This document shows positions 37,767-47,629 of a stretch of DNA of 56,526 nucleotides, piece after piece. This DNA is from Kosakonia oryziphila (GTDB lineage Bacteria; Pseudomonadota; Gammaproteobacteria; Enterobacterales; Enterobacteriaceae), in contig NZ_FMBC01000033.1 in NCBI RefSeq assembly GCF_900094795.1, positions 1-56,526 of the forward strand, given 5' to 3'. The translations under genes were made by a program, and so were the position numbers. The notes beneath the pieces were generated by a model that saw only the letters and a list, made by a program, of their open reading frames with translations, made no database searches and had not been told where the DNA came from. Each line of letters begins with the position of its first letter. Position 1 is the stretch's first letter.

Positions 37767-38096
37767 TGAGCAATCCCCTGTTAAGGCAAGCATATAATAT
37801 GCCTGCGTGTGGTTTTTCAAAACCTGTCGATTCTAATCCATAAAAAGCACAAAAGTTAATACTGTTTTTGCATCTATACCTTCATTTCGTTAGCAAGCGC
37901 AAAAAAAAGCAGCAAAACGTTTCTATGACGGTTAAGAGTTGAGCAGGATGAGTTGGGTTAAGTCATATTTTTAAGGCAACTTTACGTGACAGACGATAAA
38001 ATAATGAACGGTGAATAAAATGTTATTTTCCGTTACTTGTCTGAACCGTTACAATGTCAGACCTCAGCCGTAGAAGAAGTTGAAGGAAGTAAGACA
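37767..38096. other. Divergent mepH/grxD region
   Basis: No gene is seen in these 330 bases. The region is AT-rich near 37980-38030, and a possible grxD -10 TACAAT lies near 38051. I recognise no specific operator. Confidence 0.4.
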
Positions 38097-38441
38097 ATGA
38101 GCACAACCCTTGAGAAAATCCAGCGTCAAATTGCTGAAAACCCGATTCTGCTGTATATGAAAGGCTCCCCGAAACTGCCGAGCTGCGGCTTCTCTGCCCA
38201 GGCTGTGCAGGCACTCTCTGCTTGTGGCGAGCGTTTCGCGTATGTGGATATCCTGCAAAACCCGGACATCCGCGCAGAACTGCCGAAATATGCTAACTGG
38301 CCAACCTTCCCGCAGCTATGGGTTGAAGGCGAACTGGTCGGTGGCTGCGATATCATCATTGAGATGTATCAGCGTGGCGAACTGCAATCGCTGATTAAAG
38401 AAGCGGCGGCGAAACATAAAGACGAGCCGGCTGCGGAATAA
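38097..38441 (+). CDS. grxD: Monothiol glutaredoxin Grx4
   Basis: A 114-residue CGFS-type glutaredoxin with Cys30 in KLPSCGFSAQ. It has WPTFPQLWVEGELVGGCDI for glutathione and cis-Pro contacts. CGFS glutaredoxins bind [2Fe-2S] between two monomers with two glutathiones and work with BolA in cluster trafficking. The ATG 38097 follows AAGGAAG. Confidence 0.96.
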   Translation: MSTTLEKIQRQIAENPILLYMKGSPKLPSCGFSAQAVQALSACGERFAYVDILQNPDIRAELPKYANWPTFPQLWVEGELVGGCDIIIEMYQRGELQSLIKEAAAKHKDEPAAE

Positions 38442-38453
38442 GCTTCCGCCAAT

Positions 38454-38483
38454 AAAAAAGCGACCTCTTCTGGTCGCTTTTTT
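38454..38483. terminator. Bidirectional terminator, grxD/rnt
   Basis: AAAAAAGCGACC and GGTCGCTTTTTT form a 12-bp stem around TCTTCT, with T runs in both directions. Confidence 0.85.
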
Positions 38484-39136
38484 TACGCCTGTGGATCATC
38501 GGCGAGTGGTAATGGCCATCCGCCCAGACGCTTCCAGCGGTTCACTATTTCGCAAAAGAGAAGGGCGGTTTGCTCTGTATCGTAGAGTGCCGAATGCGCC
38601 TGCGAGGCGTCAAAAGCAATACCTGCAGCAGCACAGGCTTTTGACAGCACGGTTTGCCCCAGTGCCAGCCCGCTCAAGGATGCGGTATCAAAGGTGACGA
38701 ACGGGTGGAAAGGGTTTCGCTTCAGTGAAGCGCGTTCGGCTGCGGCCATCATAAAGCTGTGATCGAATGTGGCATTATGCGCCACCATGATCGCACGGTT
38801 GCAGCTTTGATCTTTAATGCCTTTGCGCACCATTTTAAAAATGGCGTGTAGCGCATCATGTTCGCTTACCGCACCACGTAACGGATTCGAGGGATCAATA
38901 CCATTAAAAGCCAGCGCTTCCGGTTGCAGATTCGCGCCTTCGAAAGGCTCAACGTGGAAATGCAGGGTGCTGTCAGGCATCAGCCAGCCTTGTTCATCCA
39001 TTTTCAGCGTAATGGCGGCGACTTCCAGCAGTGCGTCGGTTTTGGCATTAAAGCCTGCAGTTTCAACATCAATCACGACAGGATAAAAACCGCGAAAACG
39101 GTCGCACAGACCAGCAAGTTGAGCGTTATCGGACAT
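38483..39136 (-). CDS. rnt: Ribonuclease T
   Basis: A 217-residue DEDDh 3'-5' exonuclease. Asp23 and Glu25 are in [10 protein letters not shown], the third acidic motif is [11 protein letters not shown] and the final His-Asp are in [12 protein letters not shown]. It trims the 3' ends of tRNA and other stable RNAs and also digests ssDNA. It lies downstream of the nemR-nemA-gloA unit and may receive read-through, although a hairpin intervenes. Confidence 0.96.
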   Translation of the reverse strand: MSDNAQLAGLCDRFRGFYPVVIDVETAGFNAKTDALLEVAAITLKMDEQGWLMPDSTLHFHVEPFEGANLQPEALAFNGIDPSNPLRGAVSEHDALHAIFKMVRKGIKDQSCNRAIMVAHNATFDHSFMMAAAERASLKRNPFHPFVTFDTASLSGLALGQTVLSKACAAAGIAFDASQAHSALYDTEQTALLFCEIVNRWKRLGGWPLPLADDPQA

Positions 39137-39199
39137 CAGGATCTCTTGATACGGGAAAATGGCAGCGCATTATGGCAAATTTTGCGAAGGGATGTAAAA

Positions 39200-39224
39200 C
39201 AGCGGGCGCAAAATGCGCCCGAAG
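39200..39224 (-). terminator. gloA terminator
   Basis: CGGGCGCA-AAA-TGCGCCCG is a perfect 8-bp stem just after the gloA stop; the minus strand continues CTGTTTTAC. Confidence 0.7.
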
Positions 39225-39227
39225 GGA

Positions 39228-39635
39228 TCAATCACCCAGGCCGCGGCCGGCATGTTTCTCTTCAATCAGTTCGATTTTATAACCGTCCGGATCTTCAACA
39301 AAGGCGATAACGGTGGTACCACCTTTAACCGGGCCCGCTTCGCGGGTTACGTTACCGCCGTTTTTGCGGATCGCGTCGCAGGATTCAGCGGCATTTTCCA
39401 CGCTCAGCGCGATGTGACCATAGGCGGTGCCCAGTTCATAGCTTTCGACGCCCCAGTTGTAAGTCAGCTCGATGACCGCTTCTTCGGTTTCCGGGCCGTA
39501 ACCCACAAAGGCCAGCGAGTATTTATATTCCGGATTTTCACTGGTACGCAGTAACTTCATTCCCAGCACTTTGGTGTAGAAGTCGATGGAGCGTTGCAGA
39601 TTGCCAACACGAAGCATGGTGTGAAGTAAGCGCAT
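39228..39635 (-). CDS. gloA: Lactoylglutathione lyase (glyoxalase I)
   Basis: A 135-residue, nickel-type glyoxalase I with all four metal ligands at E. coli numbering: His5 (MRLLH), Glu56 (EAVIELTYN), His74 (YGHIAL) and Glu122 (GYKIELIEE). It converts the methylglyoxal-glutathione hemithioacetal to S-lactoylglutathione. The ATG follows AAGAGGACATC. It is cotranscribed with nemRA in E. coli, which fits the shared role in electrophile detoxification. Confidence 0.97.
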   Translation of the reverse strand: MRLLHTMLRVGNLQRSIDFYTKVLGMKLLRTSENPEYKYSLAFVGYGPETEEAVIELTYNWGVESYELGTAYGHIALSVENAAESCDAIRKNGGNVTREAGPVKGGTTVIAFVEDPDGYKIELIEEKHAGRGLGD

Positions 39636-39731
39636 GATGTCCTCTTTATACAAATGAATTAACGTTCCAGTTAGAAACATCGTTTTAGTATAGCGGCGGA
39701 AACCCGCCGCTATCAATGAACAAGCAGAGGA

Positions 39732-40826
39732 TTACAGAGAGGGGTAGTCGGTATAGCCTTCCGCGCCGCCTCCGTAGAAGCTTTCCGGGCGCTGTGGGTT
39801 CAGTTCAGCTTTCAATTGCAGACGTTTTACCAGATCCGGGTTAGAGATATAAGCGCGACCAAATGCTACAGCATCGATCAAATCTTTCTCGAGCAGCGCC
39901 TCCGCTTTCTCGACGGTGTAAGCACCAGCACCGATGATCGGGCCCTGGAAGCGTGCTCGCACTTTTTCACGGAACGCATCGGTGTACGGTTTGCCACCCG
40001 CCCAGTCCGGCTCGGACATATGCAGGTAAGCAATCCCACGTTTACCCAATTCTTCGATCAGATACAGCGCATCCGCTTCTTCGTTCGGGCCATTATCCAC
40101 ATTCTGGAACGTGCCAATCGGCGAAACGCGGATCCCGATGCGATCGGCACCCCACTCTTTGCTTACGGCATCGACCACTTCCAGTACCAGGCGGGCGCGG
40201 TTTTCCACGCTACCGCCGTACTGATCGGTACGATGGTTGGATGATGGAGACAGGAACTGATGCAGCAGGTAGCCGTGGGCAGAGTGCAGTTCAACCAGGT
40301 CAAAGCCTGCCTCACGTGCATTAGCAACGGCCAGGCGGAAATCGTTAACGATACCCGGGATTTCGGCGGTCTCTAGTGCGCGCGGCGTAGAGGTGTCTTC
40401 GCGGGTGGCGTTGCCATTGGCATCACGCAGTGAAGTCCGGGTGCCCGCGTTGATAGCGGAGGGCGCGACAGGCGCTGCGCCGCCCGGTTGCAGGCTGGTG
40501 TGTGAGATACGACCGGTGTGCCATAGTTGAACCGCAATACGGCCGTTTTCACGATGTACTGCATCGGTAATTTTCTGCCATGCAGCGACCTGTTCGGCGC
40601 TGTGCAGGCCCGGCGCGCCCGCGTAGCCTTTCGCCTGCGCGGAGATTTGTGTGGCTTCGCTGATGATCAGCCCAGCGCTGGCGCGTTGACGGTAATATTC
40701 CGCCATCAGCGGCGTCGGGATATCGCCCGGCTCAATGCTGCGTAGACGCGTCAGCGGAGCCATAAAAACGCGGTTTGGAACGGTAATTGCACCCACTTTC
40801 AGCGGCGTGAATAGTTTACTGGACAT
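39732..40826 (-). CDS. nemA: N-ethylmaleimide reductase NemA
   Basis: A 364-residue Old Yellow Enzyme flavoprotein, an FMN-binding TIM barrel. Typical parts are [14 protein letters not shown] (FMN), [11 protein letters not shown], and the active-site H-x2-N-type pattern in [17 protein letters not shown]. It reduces electrophilic alkenes, nitro compounds and quinones with NADPH. It follows nemR by 56 bases in the same direction and is derepressed when NemR is modified. Confidence 0.95.
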   Translation of the reverse strand: MSSKLFTPLKVGAITVPNRVFMAPLTRLRSIEPGDIPTPLMAEYYRQRASAGLIISEATQISAQAKGYAGAPGLHSAEQVAAWQKITDAVHRENGRIAVQLWHTGRISHTSLQPGGAAPVAPSAINAGTRTSLRDANGNATREDTSTPRALETAEIPGIVNDFRLAVANAREAGFDLVELHSAHGYLLHQFLSPSSNHRTDQYGGSVENRARLVLEVVDAVSKEWGADRIGIRVSPIGTFQNVDNGPNEEADALYLIEELGKRGIAYLHMSEPDWAGGKPYTDAFREKVRARFQGPIIGAGAYTVEKAEALLEKDLIDAVAFGRAYISNPDLVKRLQLKAELNPQRPESFYGGGAEGYTDYPSL

Positions 40827-40838
40827 AACAACTCCTGA

Positions 40839-40855
40839 ATAGACCGGTCGACTAG
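40839..40855. promoter_or_regulatory. Possible degenerate NemR site before nemA
   Basis: ATAGACCGGTCGACTAG in the short nemR-nemA gap resembles the NemR box but with a broken right arm. The full NemR box lies upstream of nemR. Confidence 0.3.
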
Positions 40856-40882
40856 TAAAATGTGAAATAAAAAAGCCTGATA

Positions 40883-41479
40883 TTACTTAGGCATAGCGAT
40901 AATCGTTTTCGCATGCGCCAGCGCACTTTCCAGCGGCAGGGCACTGCGAGAAATCTTGGCCTGTAAATTGGCACCCAGCCATAAGGCATACAGCACCTGC
41001 GCCTGGGTCAGCGCGTTACCAGAAAGAGTGAGGCTACGATCTTCACACCCTTTTTCCAGCGCTTGTGCAAGCAGGGCGATAACGCCGCTTGCGCCCTTGT
41101 CCATTGCGGCGCGCATATCTTCCGACAGATCGCACACTTCCGCAGAGAGTTTCACTGTCAGGCAACCGCTGATAATGCCCTGCTGGCAAAACTGGTTCAG
41201 CGTCTCCTGATAGTACGCCAGTAGCCTGTCACGATAATTACCCGGCCCGCTGGCGAAATGAGTAGCCAGCCGCTGGTGGTAACCCGCATAGTGACGCTCA
41301 AGTAACGCCACGCCAAACGCTTCTTTTGAGCGAAAATAGTGGTAGAACGAGCCTTTCGGCACTTCTGCTGTTTTCAATAATTCGCTCAGGCCCATACCGG
41401 TGAACCCGCGATGCATACAAAGTTGCTCGCCAGTAGCCAGTAAGTGTTCGCGTGTGTCGTGTTCGGTATTTCTGCTCAT
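40883..41479 (-). CDS. nemR: TetR-family redox/electrophile repressor NemR
   Basis: A 198-residue TetR repressor. The helix-turn-helix is about residues 10-50 ([23 protein letters not shown]). The redox-sensing Cys106 is present in IISGCLTVK, which in E. coli responds to HOCl, quinones and methylglyoxal and releases DNA. A palindromic operator lies just before the gene, supporting autorepression and control of nemA and gloA. Confidence 0.95.
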   Translation of the reverse strand: MSRNTEHDTREHLLATGEQLCMHRGFTGMGLSELLKTAEVPKGSFYHYFRSKEAFGVALLERHYAGYHQRLATHFASGPGNYRDRLLAYYQETLNQFCQQGIISGCLTVKLSAEVCDLSEDMRAAMDKGASGVIALLAQALEKGCEDRSLTLSGNALTQAQVLYALWLGANLQAKISRSALPLESALAHAKTIIAMPK

Positions 41480-41490
41480 CTCGCCACTCT

Positions 41491-41510
41491 AATAGACCGA
41501 TTGGTCTATT
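41491..41510. promoter_or_regulatory. NemR operator
   Basis: AATAGACC-GATT-GGTCTATT is a perfect inverted repeat containing the NemR box TAGACC-N4-GGTCTA, 11 bases before the nemR ATG. Confidence 0.85.
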
Positions 41511-41598
41511 GCAAGTGGCAATCAGTGCGCTTTAGGGCTTGCGCGTTATCAATGAGCAGTCTTCAATAGAGAGAGTGCATGCATTAACGGAGATGACA

Positions 41599-41838
41599 GT
41601 GCCAGAACAACTGGAGTTTTTTCCCGTTCAGAGTCCGTGTCGCGGTATCTGCCAGTCAGATGAGCGTGGCTTTTGCCGTGGCTGCATGCGCAGCCGCGAT
41701 GAGCGTTTCAACTGGCAAAATATGAGCGATGGACAAAAACAAGAGGTACTTCGCTTGTGCCGCCAGCGCTGGCTGCGCAAGATGCGCGCAAACAAATCCC
41801 TTCCCCCGGAAGAACCTCAGCAACCTTCACTTTTTTAA
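41599..41838 (+). CDS. ydhL: DUF1289 protein YdhL
   Basis: A 79-residue protein with four Cys in the order SPCRGICQ...GFCRGCMRS, probably a zinc or Fe-S site, and a basic C-terminal helix. The start is taken as GTG 41599: it gives exactly the E. coli YdhL length (79), and GGAG lies 6 bases upstream. An ATG two codons earlier has the GGAG abutting it. Function unknown. The gene is 49 bases before ydhF in the same direction. Confidence 0.85.
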   Translation: MPEQLEFFPVQSPCRGICQSDERGFCRGCMRSRDERFNWQNMSDGQKQEVLRLCRQRWLRKMRANKSLPPEEPQQPSLF

Positions 41839-41887
41839 CCGTGAAAATGCGTATACTCACAGGAAAATGACCTTTGAGGATACCATT

Positions 41888-42784
41888 ATGGTTCAACGTA
41901 TTACTCTTGCGCCGCAAGGCCCGGAGTTCTCTCGTTTTGTGATGGGGTACTGGCGTTTGATGGAGTGGAACTTCTCCTCGCGCCAGTTGGTGAGTTTTAT
42001 CGAGGCACATCTCGATCTGGGCATTTCAACTGTTGATCATGCCGATATTTATGGCGGTTATCAGTGTGAATCTGCGTTTGGCGACGCGCTGAAACTGGCT
42101 CCGCATTTGCGTGAACGGATGGAAATCGTCAGCAAATGCGGTATTGCGACCACCGCGAAAGCGGAAAATCAGCTTGGTCATTACATTACCGATCGTGACC
42201 ACATCATCAAGAGCGCTGAACAGTCGCTGAGCAATCTTGCTACCGATCATCTCGATCTACTGCTAATTCATCGTCCGGATCCGCTGATGGATGCCGATGA
42301 AGTGGCAGAGGCATTCTTGCATCTGCACCAGAGCGGTAAAGTACGCAATTTTGGCGTTTCCAACTTCACCCCGGCGCAATTCTCACTGTTGCAATCACGG
42401 CTTCCGTTTACGCTGGCAACTAATCAGGTGGAGATCTCCCCGGTACATCAACCGCTGCTTCTTGATGGCACGTTGGATCAACTGCAACAACTGCGCATTC
42501 GCCCGATGGCCTGGTCGTGCCTGGGCGGTGGTCGCCTGTTTAATGATCCTGCGTTTCAACCATTGCGCGATGAGCTGACAAATGTTGCTCGCGAGCTGAA
42601 TGCGCAAACTATCGAGCAGGTGGTTTACGCTTGGGTCATGCGTCTGCCATCATCGCCGCTGCCGATTATCGGTTCCGGTAAAATTGAACGCGTTAAATCG
42701 GCGCTTGGCGCCCTGGAATTGCAGATGACTCGTCAGCAATGGTTCCGCATCCGCAAAGCGGCGTTGGGCTACGACGTTCCTTAA
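41888..42784 (+). CDS. ydhF: Aldo/keto reductase family oxidoreductase YdhF
   Basis: A 298-residue aldo-keto reductase, same length as E. coli YdhF. The TIM-barrel motifs are ISTVDHADIYGGYQCE (catalytic Asp and Tyr), EIVSKCGI, LLLIHRPDPL and the NADPH phosphate-binding end PIIGSGKIERVKSAL. It probably reduces small aldehydes or ketones; its physiological substrate is unknown. The ATG follows GAGGATACCATT. An in-frame upstream extension overlaps ydhL and is discarded. Confidence 0.93.
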   Translation: MVQRITLAPQGPEFSRFVMGYWRLMEWNFSSRQLVSFIEAHLDLGISTVDHADIYGGYQCESAFGDALKLAPHLRERMEIVSKCGIATTAKAENQLGHYITDRDHIIKSAEQSLSNLATDHLDLLLIHRPDPLMDADEVAEAFLHLHQSGKVRNFGVSNFTPAQFSLLQSRLPFTLATNQVEISPVHQPLLLDGTLDQLQQLRIRPMAWSCLGGGRLFNDPAFQPLRDELTNVARELNAQTIEQVVYAWVMRLPSSPLPIIGSGKIERVKSALGALELQMTRQQWFRIRKAALGYDVP

Positions 42785-42856
42785 GTAAAGACTTCCCGGT
42801 GAAATCATTCATCCTGGCTTAAACTGACAGGGTTAATGTATATCAAAGGAGGTCAT

Positions 42857-43378
42857 ATGAAGCGTTTTAGTCTGGCAATGCTGGCGCTGTTGGTCTGTGC
42901 TGGAGCGCAGGCTACCAGTGAAGATGTCGAGATGCATCTCGTCACTGCCCACGGCATTGGGCAGTCGATCGGCAGCGTGAAAATCAGTGAAACGGACAAA
43001 GGGCTGGAATTTGCACCGGATCTGAAAGCCCTGCCGCCCGGCGAGCATGGCTTTCACGTCCATGCCAAAGGCAGTTGTGAGCCCGCAATGAAGGAGGGCA
43101 AAGCCTCCGCAGCCGAAGCCGCTGGTGGTCACCTTGATCCGCAACATACGGGTAAACATGAAGGGCCTGAGGGTGTCGGACATTTAGGCGATCTACCGGT
43201 GCTGGTGGTCAATAACGACGGTAAAGCTACTGATCCGGTGATCGCGCCGCGATTGAAAAAGTTGGATGACGTAAAAGACAAAGCGCTGATGATTCATGTT
43301 GGCGGCGATAATATGTCCGATCAACCAAAACCGCTGGGCGGTGGCGGGGCACGTTACGCCTGCGGCATCATCAAGTGA
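42857..43378 (+). CDS. sodC: Superoxide dismutase [Cu-Zn], periplasmic
   Basis: A 173-residue precursor (E. coli SodC also 173) with a signal peptide ending SGAQA-like CAGAQA. The copper ligands are in [13 protein letters not shown] and the zinc loop has [17 protein letters not shown]. Two Cys are placed for the conserved disulfide. It removes superoxide in the periplasm. AAAGGAGG precedes the ATG. It ends convergently next to the ydhK remnant. Confidence 0.96.
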   Translation: MKRFSLAMLALLVCAGAQATSEDVEMHLVTAHGIGQSIGSVKISETDKGLEFAPDLKALPPGEHGFHVHAKGSCEPAMKEGKASAAEAAGGHLDPQHTGKHEGPEGVGHLGDLPVLVVNNDGKATDPVIAPRLKKLDDVKDKALMIHVGGDNMSDQPKPLGGGGARYACGIIK

Positions 43379-43590
43379 TTCGCTCTGTGAGCGTGCCTTC
43401 GGGCGGCACTTGTTCTGGTTGGGAAAGCGAACAGTAAAGGCGCCAGATAACTGACGCCAGTTCGCGCGCTGCAAGTTGATGGTGTTTTCCCCGCGTGACA
43501 CAAATATGTTGTAACTCCGCCAGCGTGGCGGACAATGTTCGCTGCTGTACGCCACGCTCATTCATCACATCGCACAGTAACAAACAAGGA
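43371..43590 (-). pseudogene. ydhK: C-terminal remnant of ydhK
   Basis: The minus strand reads [20 protein letters not shown] and later [20 protein letters not shown], closely matching the C-terminal end of E. coli YdhK, an aromatic-acid-exporter (FUSC-like) membrane protein of about 670 residues. Only the last ~70 codons remain and there is no start of its own. It is joined directly to a truncated ydhI, so all of ydhJ and most of ydhK have been deleted. Confidence 0.8.
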
Positions 43591-43773
43591 AATATCCAGC
43601 AGAATGGAGTGCCAGATCTCTCCAGAATAGATCCACTCACGCAACAGGCGATGGGCGATATACCAGAGCAGAAAGCCAGGCATCGCAACTTTAAATAAGG
43701 GAAGAAAATAGACTGATGCGCCGAAAACCAAGTCCTGCCGGGGTAAATCCAGCGAACTTGAATTCCACATCAT
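43558..43773 (-). pseudogene. ydhI: Truncated ydhI (DUF1656)
   Basis: 71 codons: [19 protein letters not shown], then [20 protein letters not shown] and ISLFV, agreeing with E. coli YdhI (78 aa). After about residue 66 the sequence departs (TVRCDE) where the reading frame runs into ydhK DNA. The last transmembrane segment is lost. The gene keeps its place divergent from slyA. It might still be translated but is unlikely to be functional without YdhJ. Confidence 0.75.
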
Positions 43774-43939
43774 GTTTATGAAGCCTGTATAGTCAAACGG
43801 ATCGCCGGGCAGGGCTGAATAGTAAGAAAATCGATAAAGGTGCTACTTCAGAGCTGGGAGCGACTTCGCAAACTACCTGACCAGAACCGCAATACATTTG
43901 TCTTACCGATACAAATACTGCAAACTATTTTAAAATGAG

Positions 43940-43960
43940 TATAATAAGTTAGCAAGCTAA
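43940..43960 (+). promoter_or_regulatory. slyA promoter and SlyA operator
   Basis: TATAAT (43940-43945) is a perfect -10 element, and TTAGCAAGCTAA (43949-43960) is the SlyA consensus palindrome covering the start site, consistent with autorepression. Confidence 0.85.
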
Positions 43961-43970
43961 TTATAAGGAG

Positions 43971-44411
43971 ATGAAATTGGAATCGCCATTAGGTTCTGAT
44001 CTGGCGCGCTTAGTGCGCGTGTGGCGTGCTTTGATTGACCATCGCCTGAAACCTCTGGAATTAACGCAGACTCATTGGGTAACACTGCACAATATTCATC
44101 AGTTGCCGCCCGAACAGTCGCAAATTCAACTGGCTAAAGCGATTGGTATTGAGCAGCCTTCGCTGGTGCGAACGCTTGACCAACTGGAGGAAAAGGGCCT
44201 TATTTCTCGGCAGACATGCGCCAACGATCGCCGGGCAAAAAGGATCAAATTGACGGAAAAAGCAGCACCGATTATCGATGAAATGGAGGCTGTGATTCGC
44301 AAAACCCGGGGTGAAATTCTTTCCGGGATCTCTGCGGAAGAACTGGATCTGTTAATCAAGATGATTGCCCGGCTGGAGCAAAATATCCTTGAACTCCAGT
44401 CGCGGGATTGA
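43971..44411 (+). CDS. slyA: MarR-family regulator SlyA
   Basis: A 146-residue winged-helix dimer. The DNA-binding region is about 45-100 ([30 protein letters not shown] wing). SlyA relieves H-NS silencing and responds to small aromatic ligands. Start: ATG 43971 lies directly against AAGGAG; the TTG at 43977, six bases on, is better spaced and would give 144 residues. TTG initiation is known for slyA in relatives. It is followed by a terminator shared with slyB. Confidence 0.95.
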   Translation: MKLESPLGSDLARLVRVWRALIDHRLKPLELTQTHWVTLHNIHQLPPEQSQIQLAKAIGIEQPSLVRTLDQLEEKGLISRQTCANDRRAKRIKLTEKAAPIIDEMEAVIRKTRGEILSGISAEELDLLIKMIARLEQNILELQSRD

Positions 44412-44415
44412 ATTG

Positions 44416-44443
44416 AAAAAGCCTTGCAATTGCAAGGCTTTTT
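44416..44443. terminator. Bidirectional terminator, slyA/slyB
   Basis: AAAAAGCCTTGCAA and TTGCAAGGCTTTTT are perfect inverted repeats (14 bp) with T runs on both strands. Confidence 0.9.
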
Positions 44444-44484
44444 TATGTCTGAAGTGGTCTCAACAGTAACCGACAGTCTCCTGC

Positions 44485-44952
44485 TTAGCGCGGAGAAACA
44501 GTGATCTGGCTACCATTGCTGGCCATCACGACGCGCTGACCCGCAGAGAAACGGGTATTGCCCTGTTTCTGCACCACCATGATGGTTTTACCGTCATCTT
44601 TACGAATTTCCAGCTCAACGCCCTGAGTTTTGTTCATCGCACCCTGAACGGACTGACCCGCTACGCCGCCTGCAACCGCGCCTGCTGCGGTAGCCAGAGA
44701 ACGACCTGTGCCGCCGCCCACGGTATTACCAAGGAAACCACCCAGCACCGCGCCGCCAATCGCGCCAATAACGTTGTTGTTATCGCCGCCCTGAATCTGT
44801 ACCTGACGGACATTAACAATAGTACCGTAAGTGACATTTTGCACTTGTTTGGCTTCGGAGGCAGAGTAAACATCGCCGGAAAGCGTATCGTTGTTGACAC
44901 AACCAGCCAACGTAAAACCAATCAGCGAAACTGCCAGTGCACGTAACATCAT
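44485..44952 (-). CDS. slyB: Outer-membrane lipoprotein SlyB
   Basis: A 155-residue lipoprotein, same length as in E. coli, with lipobox TLAGC and the glycine-zipper segment IGAIGGAVLGGFLGNTVGGG (about 63-82). It forms oligomers in the outer membrane that protect barrel proteins during stress. It belongs to the PhoPQ regulon; a PhoP box lies upstream. Confidence 0.96.
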   Translation of the reverse strand: MMLRALAVSLIGFTLAGCVNNDTLSGDVYSASEAKQVQNVTYGTIVNVRQVQIQGGDNNNVIGAIGGAVLGGFLGNTVGGGTGRSLATAAGAVAGGVAGQSVQGAMNKTQGVELEIRKDDGKTIMVVQKQGNTRFSAGQRVVMASNGSQITVSPR

Positions 44953-45061
44953 TTATGAATCTCCTGTTCACCATGAAACGCTCTTATGAGCATCCGTCAT
45001 GCTTAAATTATATGGCATTTTTACAATGCCAGGTCGTATCTTCCGCCCAATCCTGGCAAAA

Positions 45062-45096
45062 ATAATACGTGGTGTCTGTTTAACCCGCTTTAAACG
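45062..45096 (-). promoter_or_regulatory. slyB promoter with PhoP box
   Basis: On the minus strand CGTTTA-AAGCG-GGTTAA (plus 45080-45096) matches the PhoP direct repeat (T/G)GTTTA-N5-(T/G)GTTTA. TATTAT (plus 45062-45067) follows after 12 bases as the -10, the standard PhoP arrangement. A hairpin TGGCATT-TTTAC-AATGCCA (45013-45031) lies in the leader. Confidence 0.75.
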
Positions 45097-45236
45097 AAGC
45101 GATTATAAACGCAGCCTGATAGGATTTCACTTAGTGCAAAACGTCAGGATTGTTAAAAAGTGTTTGTAGTCGATAGCGTTAATGGTTGCTTTATGGTGGA
45201 GTGTGACTTCTGAGTTACGCAAATTAAGGAAGGCGT

Positions 45237-46361
45237 ATGAAATCGGGTCGCTACATTGGGGTGATGTCGGGAACGAGTCTGGACGGTGTGGATGTGGTGC
45301 TGGCGGCCATCGATGAGAACATGGTCGCGCAGCAGGCAAGCCTGACGTTTCCTATTCCACTGCCGTTGAAAGAGGCGATACTCGCAATTTGCCAGGGGCA
45401 GTCGCTCACGCTTTCGCAACTGGGACGACTGGATACGCAACTGGGGAAACTGTTCGCTGATGCTGTTTTGGCGTTGATGGATCGCGAGCATCTGCATCCG
45501 GAAGATATCGTGGCGATTGGCTGCCACGGGCAAACGGTCTGGCATGAGCCAACGGGCATTGCGCCGCATACGTTGCAAATTGGCGATAACAATCAGATTG
45601 CCGCACGTACTGGCGTAACGGTGGTCGGCGATTTTCGTCGGCGCGATATGGCACTGGGCGGACAGGGGGCGCCGCTGGTTCCGGCTTTTCACCACGCGCT
45701 GCTGGCGCATCCGGTTGAACGGCGGATGGTGCTCAATATTGGCGGCATTGCTAACCTGTCGCTGTTAATCCCTGGGCAGCCGGTCAGAGGCTATGATACC
45801 GGGCCGGGTAATATGCTGATGGATGCCTGGATCTGGCGGCAAAAAGGCAAGCCGTATGACAAAGATGCTCAGTGGGCAAGTGAAGGGAAAGTGGTGCTAC
45901 CGTTGCTGCAAAACATGCTCAGCGATCCTTACTTTGCGGCAGCGCCGCCGAAAAGCACCGGGCGTGAATATTTCAACTATGGTTGGCTTGAACGCCATCT
46001 GGCCCATTTCCCAGCTATTCGCGCCAGCGATGTCCAGGCAACGCTGACGGAGCTGACGGCAGTGACCATTTCCGAACAGGTATTGCTGAGCGGCGGTTGT
46101 GAACGCCTGCTGGTGTGCGGCGGCGGCAGTCGCAATCCGCTGCTAATGGCGCGTCTGGCGGCAGCGCTGCCGGGTATCGAAGTTTCTACTACGGATGACG
46201 CGGGGATCAGCGGCGATGATATGGAAGCGCTGGCTTTTGCCTGGCTGGCATGGCGAACCCTCGCCGGATTACCTGGCAATCTGCCGTCGGTGACCGGCGC
46301 TTCTGCGCCGACGGTACTTGGTGCCATCTTTCCTGCAAATCCACGCCAGAATCAGAGTTAA
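45237..46361 (+). CDS. anmK: Anhydro-N-acetylmuramic acid kinase
   Basis: A 374-residue ASKHA kinase. The start [17 protein letters not shown] contains the phosphate-1 motif with the catalytic Asp, and [10 protein letters not shown] and [12 protein letters not shown] form the sugar and phosphate-2 sites. It opens and phosphorylates 1,6-anhydroMurNAc to MurNAc-6-P during wall recycling. AAGGAAGGCGT precedes the ATG. It diverges from slyB and is followed by mliC. Confidence 0.96.
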   Translation: MKSGRYIGVMSGTSLDGVDVVLAAIDENMVAQQASLTFPIPLPLKEAILAICQGQSLTLSQLGRLDTQLGKLFADAVLALMDREHLHPEDIVAIGCHGQTVWHEPTGIAPHTLQIGDNNQIAARTGVTVVGDFRRRDMALGGQGAPLVPAFHHALLAHPVERRMVLNIGGIANLSLLIPGQPVRGYDTGPGNMLMDAWIWRQKGKPYDKDAQWASEGKVVLPLLQNMLSDPYFAAAPPKSTGREYFNYGWLERHLAHFPAIRASDVQATLTELTAVTISEQVLLSGGCERLLVCGGGSRNPLLMARLAAALPGIEVSTTDDAGISGDDMEALAFAWLAWRTLAGLPGNLPSVTGASAPTVLGAIFPANPRQNQS

Positions 46362-46452
46362 CCGGATTTTACTTTGGTGTTACATCGCTAGACTGACCGA
46401 ATTTAAAGAGGGCGCTTAGCCCTCCGTGACCAGGACCGTCCGGAGATACCCA

Positions 46453-46773
46453 ATGAAAAAAATACTGATTGCCTGCCTGCCCGCTCTGCTTGCTGGGTGT
46501 AGTTATTACAACCAGTTCGTTGAACGAATGCATACCGACACGCTGCTTTACCAGTGTGATGAAAAACCCCTGACCGTGAAAATTAACAATACTCGCCAGC
46601 AGGCCAGTTTCGTCTGGGATGGCAAACTACTGACGTTGCAACAGGGGTTATCGGCATCTGGTGTGCGCTATACCGATGGCGTTTATGTTTTCTGGTCGAA
46701 AGGTAATGGCGCGACGGTCTATAAACGCGACCGCATCGTGCTGAATAACTGTCAGTTAATCCCAGAGCGTTGA
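46453..46773 (+). CDS. mliC: Membrane-bound lysozyme inhibitor MliC
   Basis: A 106-residue lipoprotein with lipobox LLAGC. The MliC domain shows [10 protein letters not shown] near the start and the SxxxYTDGxYxxWxKGxxA pattern in [21 protein letters not shown], with a terminal Cys for the disulfide. It inhibits C-type lysozyme by inserting a loop into its active site. The ATG follows GGAGATACCCA. Confidence 0.93.
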   Translation: MKKILIACLPALLAGCSYYNQFVERMHTDTLLYQCDEKPLTVKINNTRQQASFVWDGKLLTLQQGLSASGVRYTDGVYVFWSKGNGATVYKRDRIVLNNCQLIPER

Positions 46774-46830
46774 GATTTTCACGGGGGGGAGCATAATAGC
46801 CCTCCCTGATGATTATTTTTTGCTAACGCC

Positions 46831-47487
46831 ATGTCTGATAACGATCAATTGCAGCAAATCGCGCATCTGCGCCGTGAATACACTAAAGGCGGTCTGCGCC
46901 GCAACGACTTGCCAGCAGAGCCGCTGAAACTCTTTGAGCGCTGGTTAGGGCAAGCCTGTGAGGCTCAGCTCGCCGATCCGACTGCCATGGTGGTCGCAAC
47001 GGTAGATGAGAATGGCCAGCCTTATCAGCGCATCGTGCTGCTCAAACATTATGATGAAAAAGGGCTGGTGTTTTATACCAACCTGGGCAGCCGTAAAGCG
47101 CACCATATTGAGCATAACCCGGCGGTCAGCCTGCTGTTCCCATGGCACACACTGGAACGCCAGGTGATGGTAACCGGTAAAGCGGAGCGTTTATCGACGC
47201 TGGAAGTGGTGAAGTACTTTCATAGCCGCCCGCGCGACAGCCAAATTGGCGCCTGGGTTTCTAAACAATCCAGCCGTATTTCCGCACGCGGTATCCTCGA
47301 AAGCAAATTCCTTGAACTGAAGCAAAAGTTTCAGCAGGGCGAAATACCGTTGCCCAGCTTCTGGGGCGGTTTTCGCGTCAGCATTGAGCAGATGGAGTTC
47401 TGGCAGGGTGGTGCTAACCGTCTGCATGATCGTTTTTTATACCAGCGTGAAAATAACGCATGGAAAATTGATCGTCTCGCTCCGTAA
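46831..47487 (+). CDS. pdxH: Pyridoxamine 5'-phosphate oxidase
   Basis: A 218-residue FMN enzyme, same length as E. coli PdxH. Motifs: [19 protein letters not shown] (FMN/PLP), [19 protein letters not shown], and the C-terminal signature [25 protein letters not shown]. It oxidises PNP and PMP to PLP. Together with pdxY it brackets tyrS, as in E. coli. Confidence 0.97.
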   Translation: MSDNDQLQQIAHLRREYTKGGLRRNDLPAEPLKLFERWLGQACEAQLADPTAMVVATVDENGQPYQRIVLLKHYDEKGLVFYTNLGSRKAHHIEHNPAVSLLFPWHTLERQVMVTGKAERLSTLEVVKYFHSRPRDSQIGAWVSKQSSRISARGILESKFLELKQKFQQGEIPLPSFWGGFRVSIEQMEFWQGGANRLHDRFLYQRENNAWKIDRLAP

Positions 47488-47629
47488 TCCCTGAAAAATG
47501 TTGCGTTAAGCGCTGGCACTCCGTGTTCCGGCGCTTTATGCTATCTGCCCCCCTGAAGTATCCTTTCGCATCTGGCGAAAAGTCGTGTACCGGCAAAGGT
47601 GCAGTTCCGTTTTATACATGGAGAATTTG

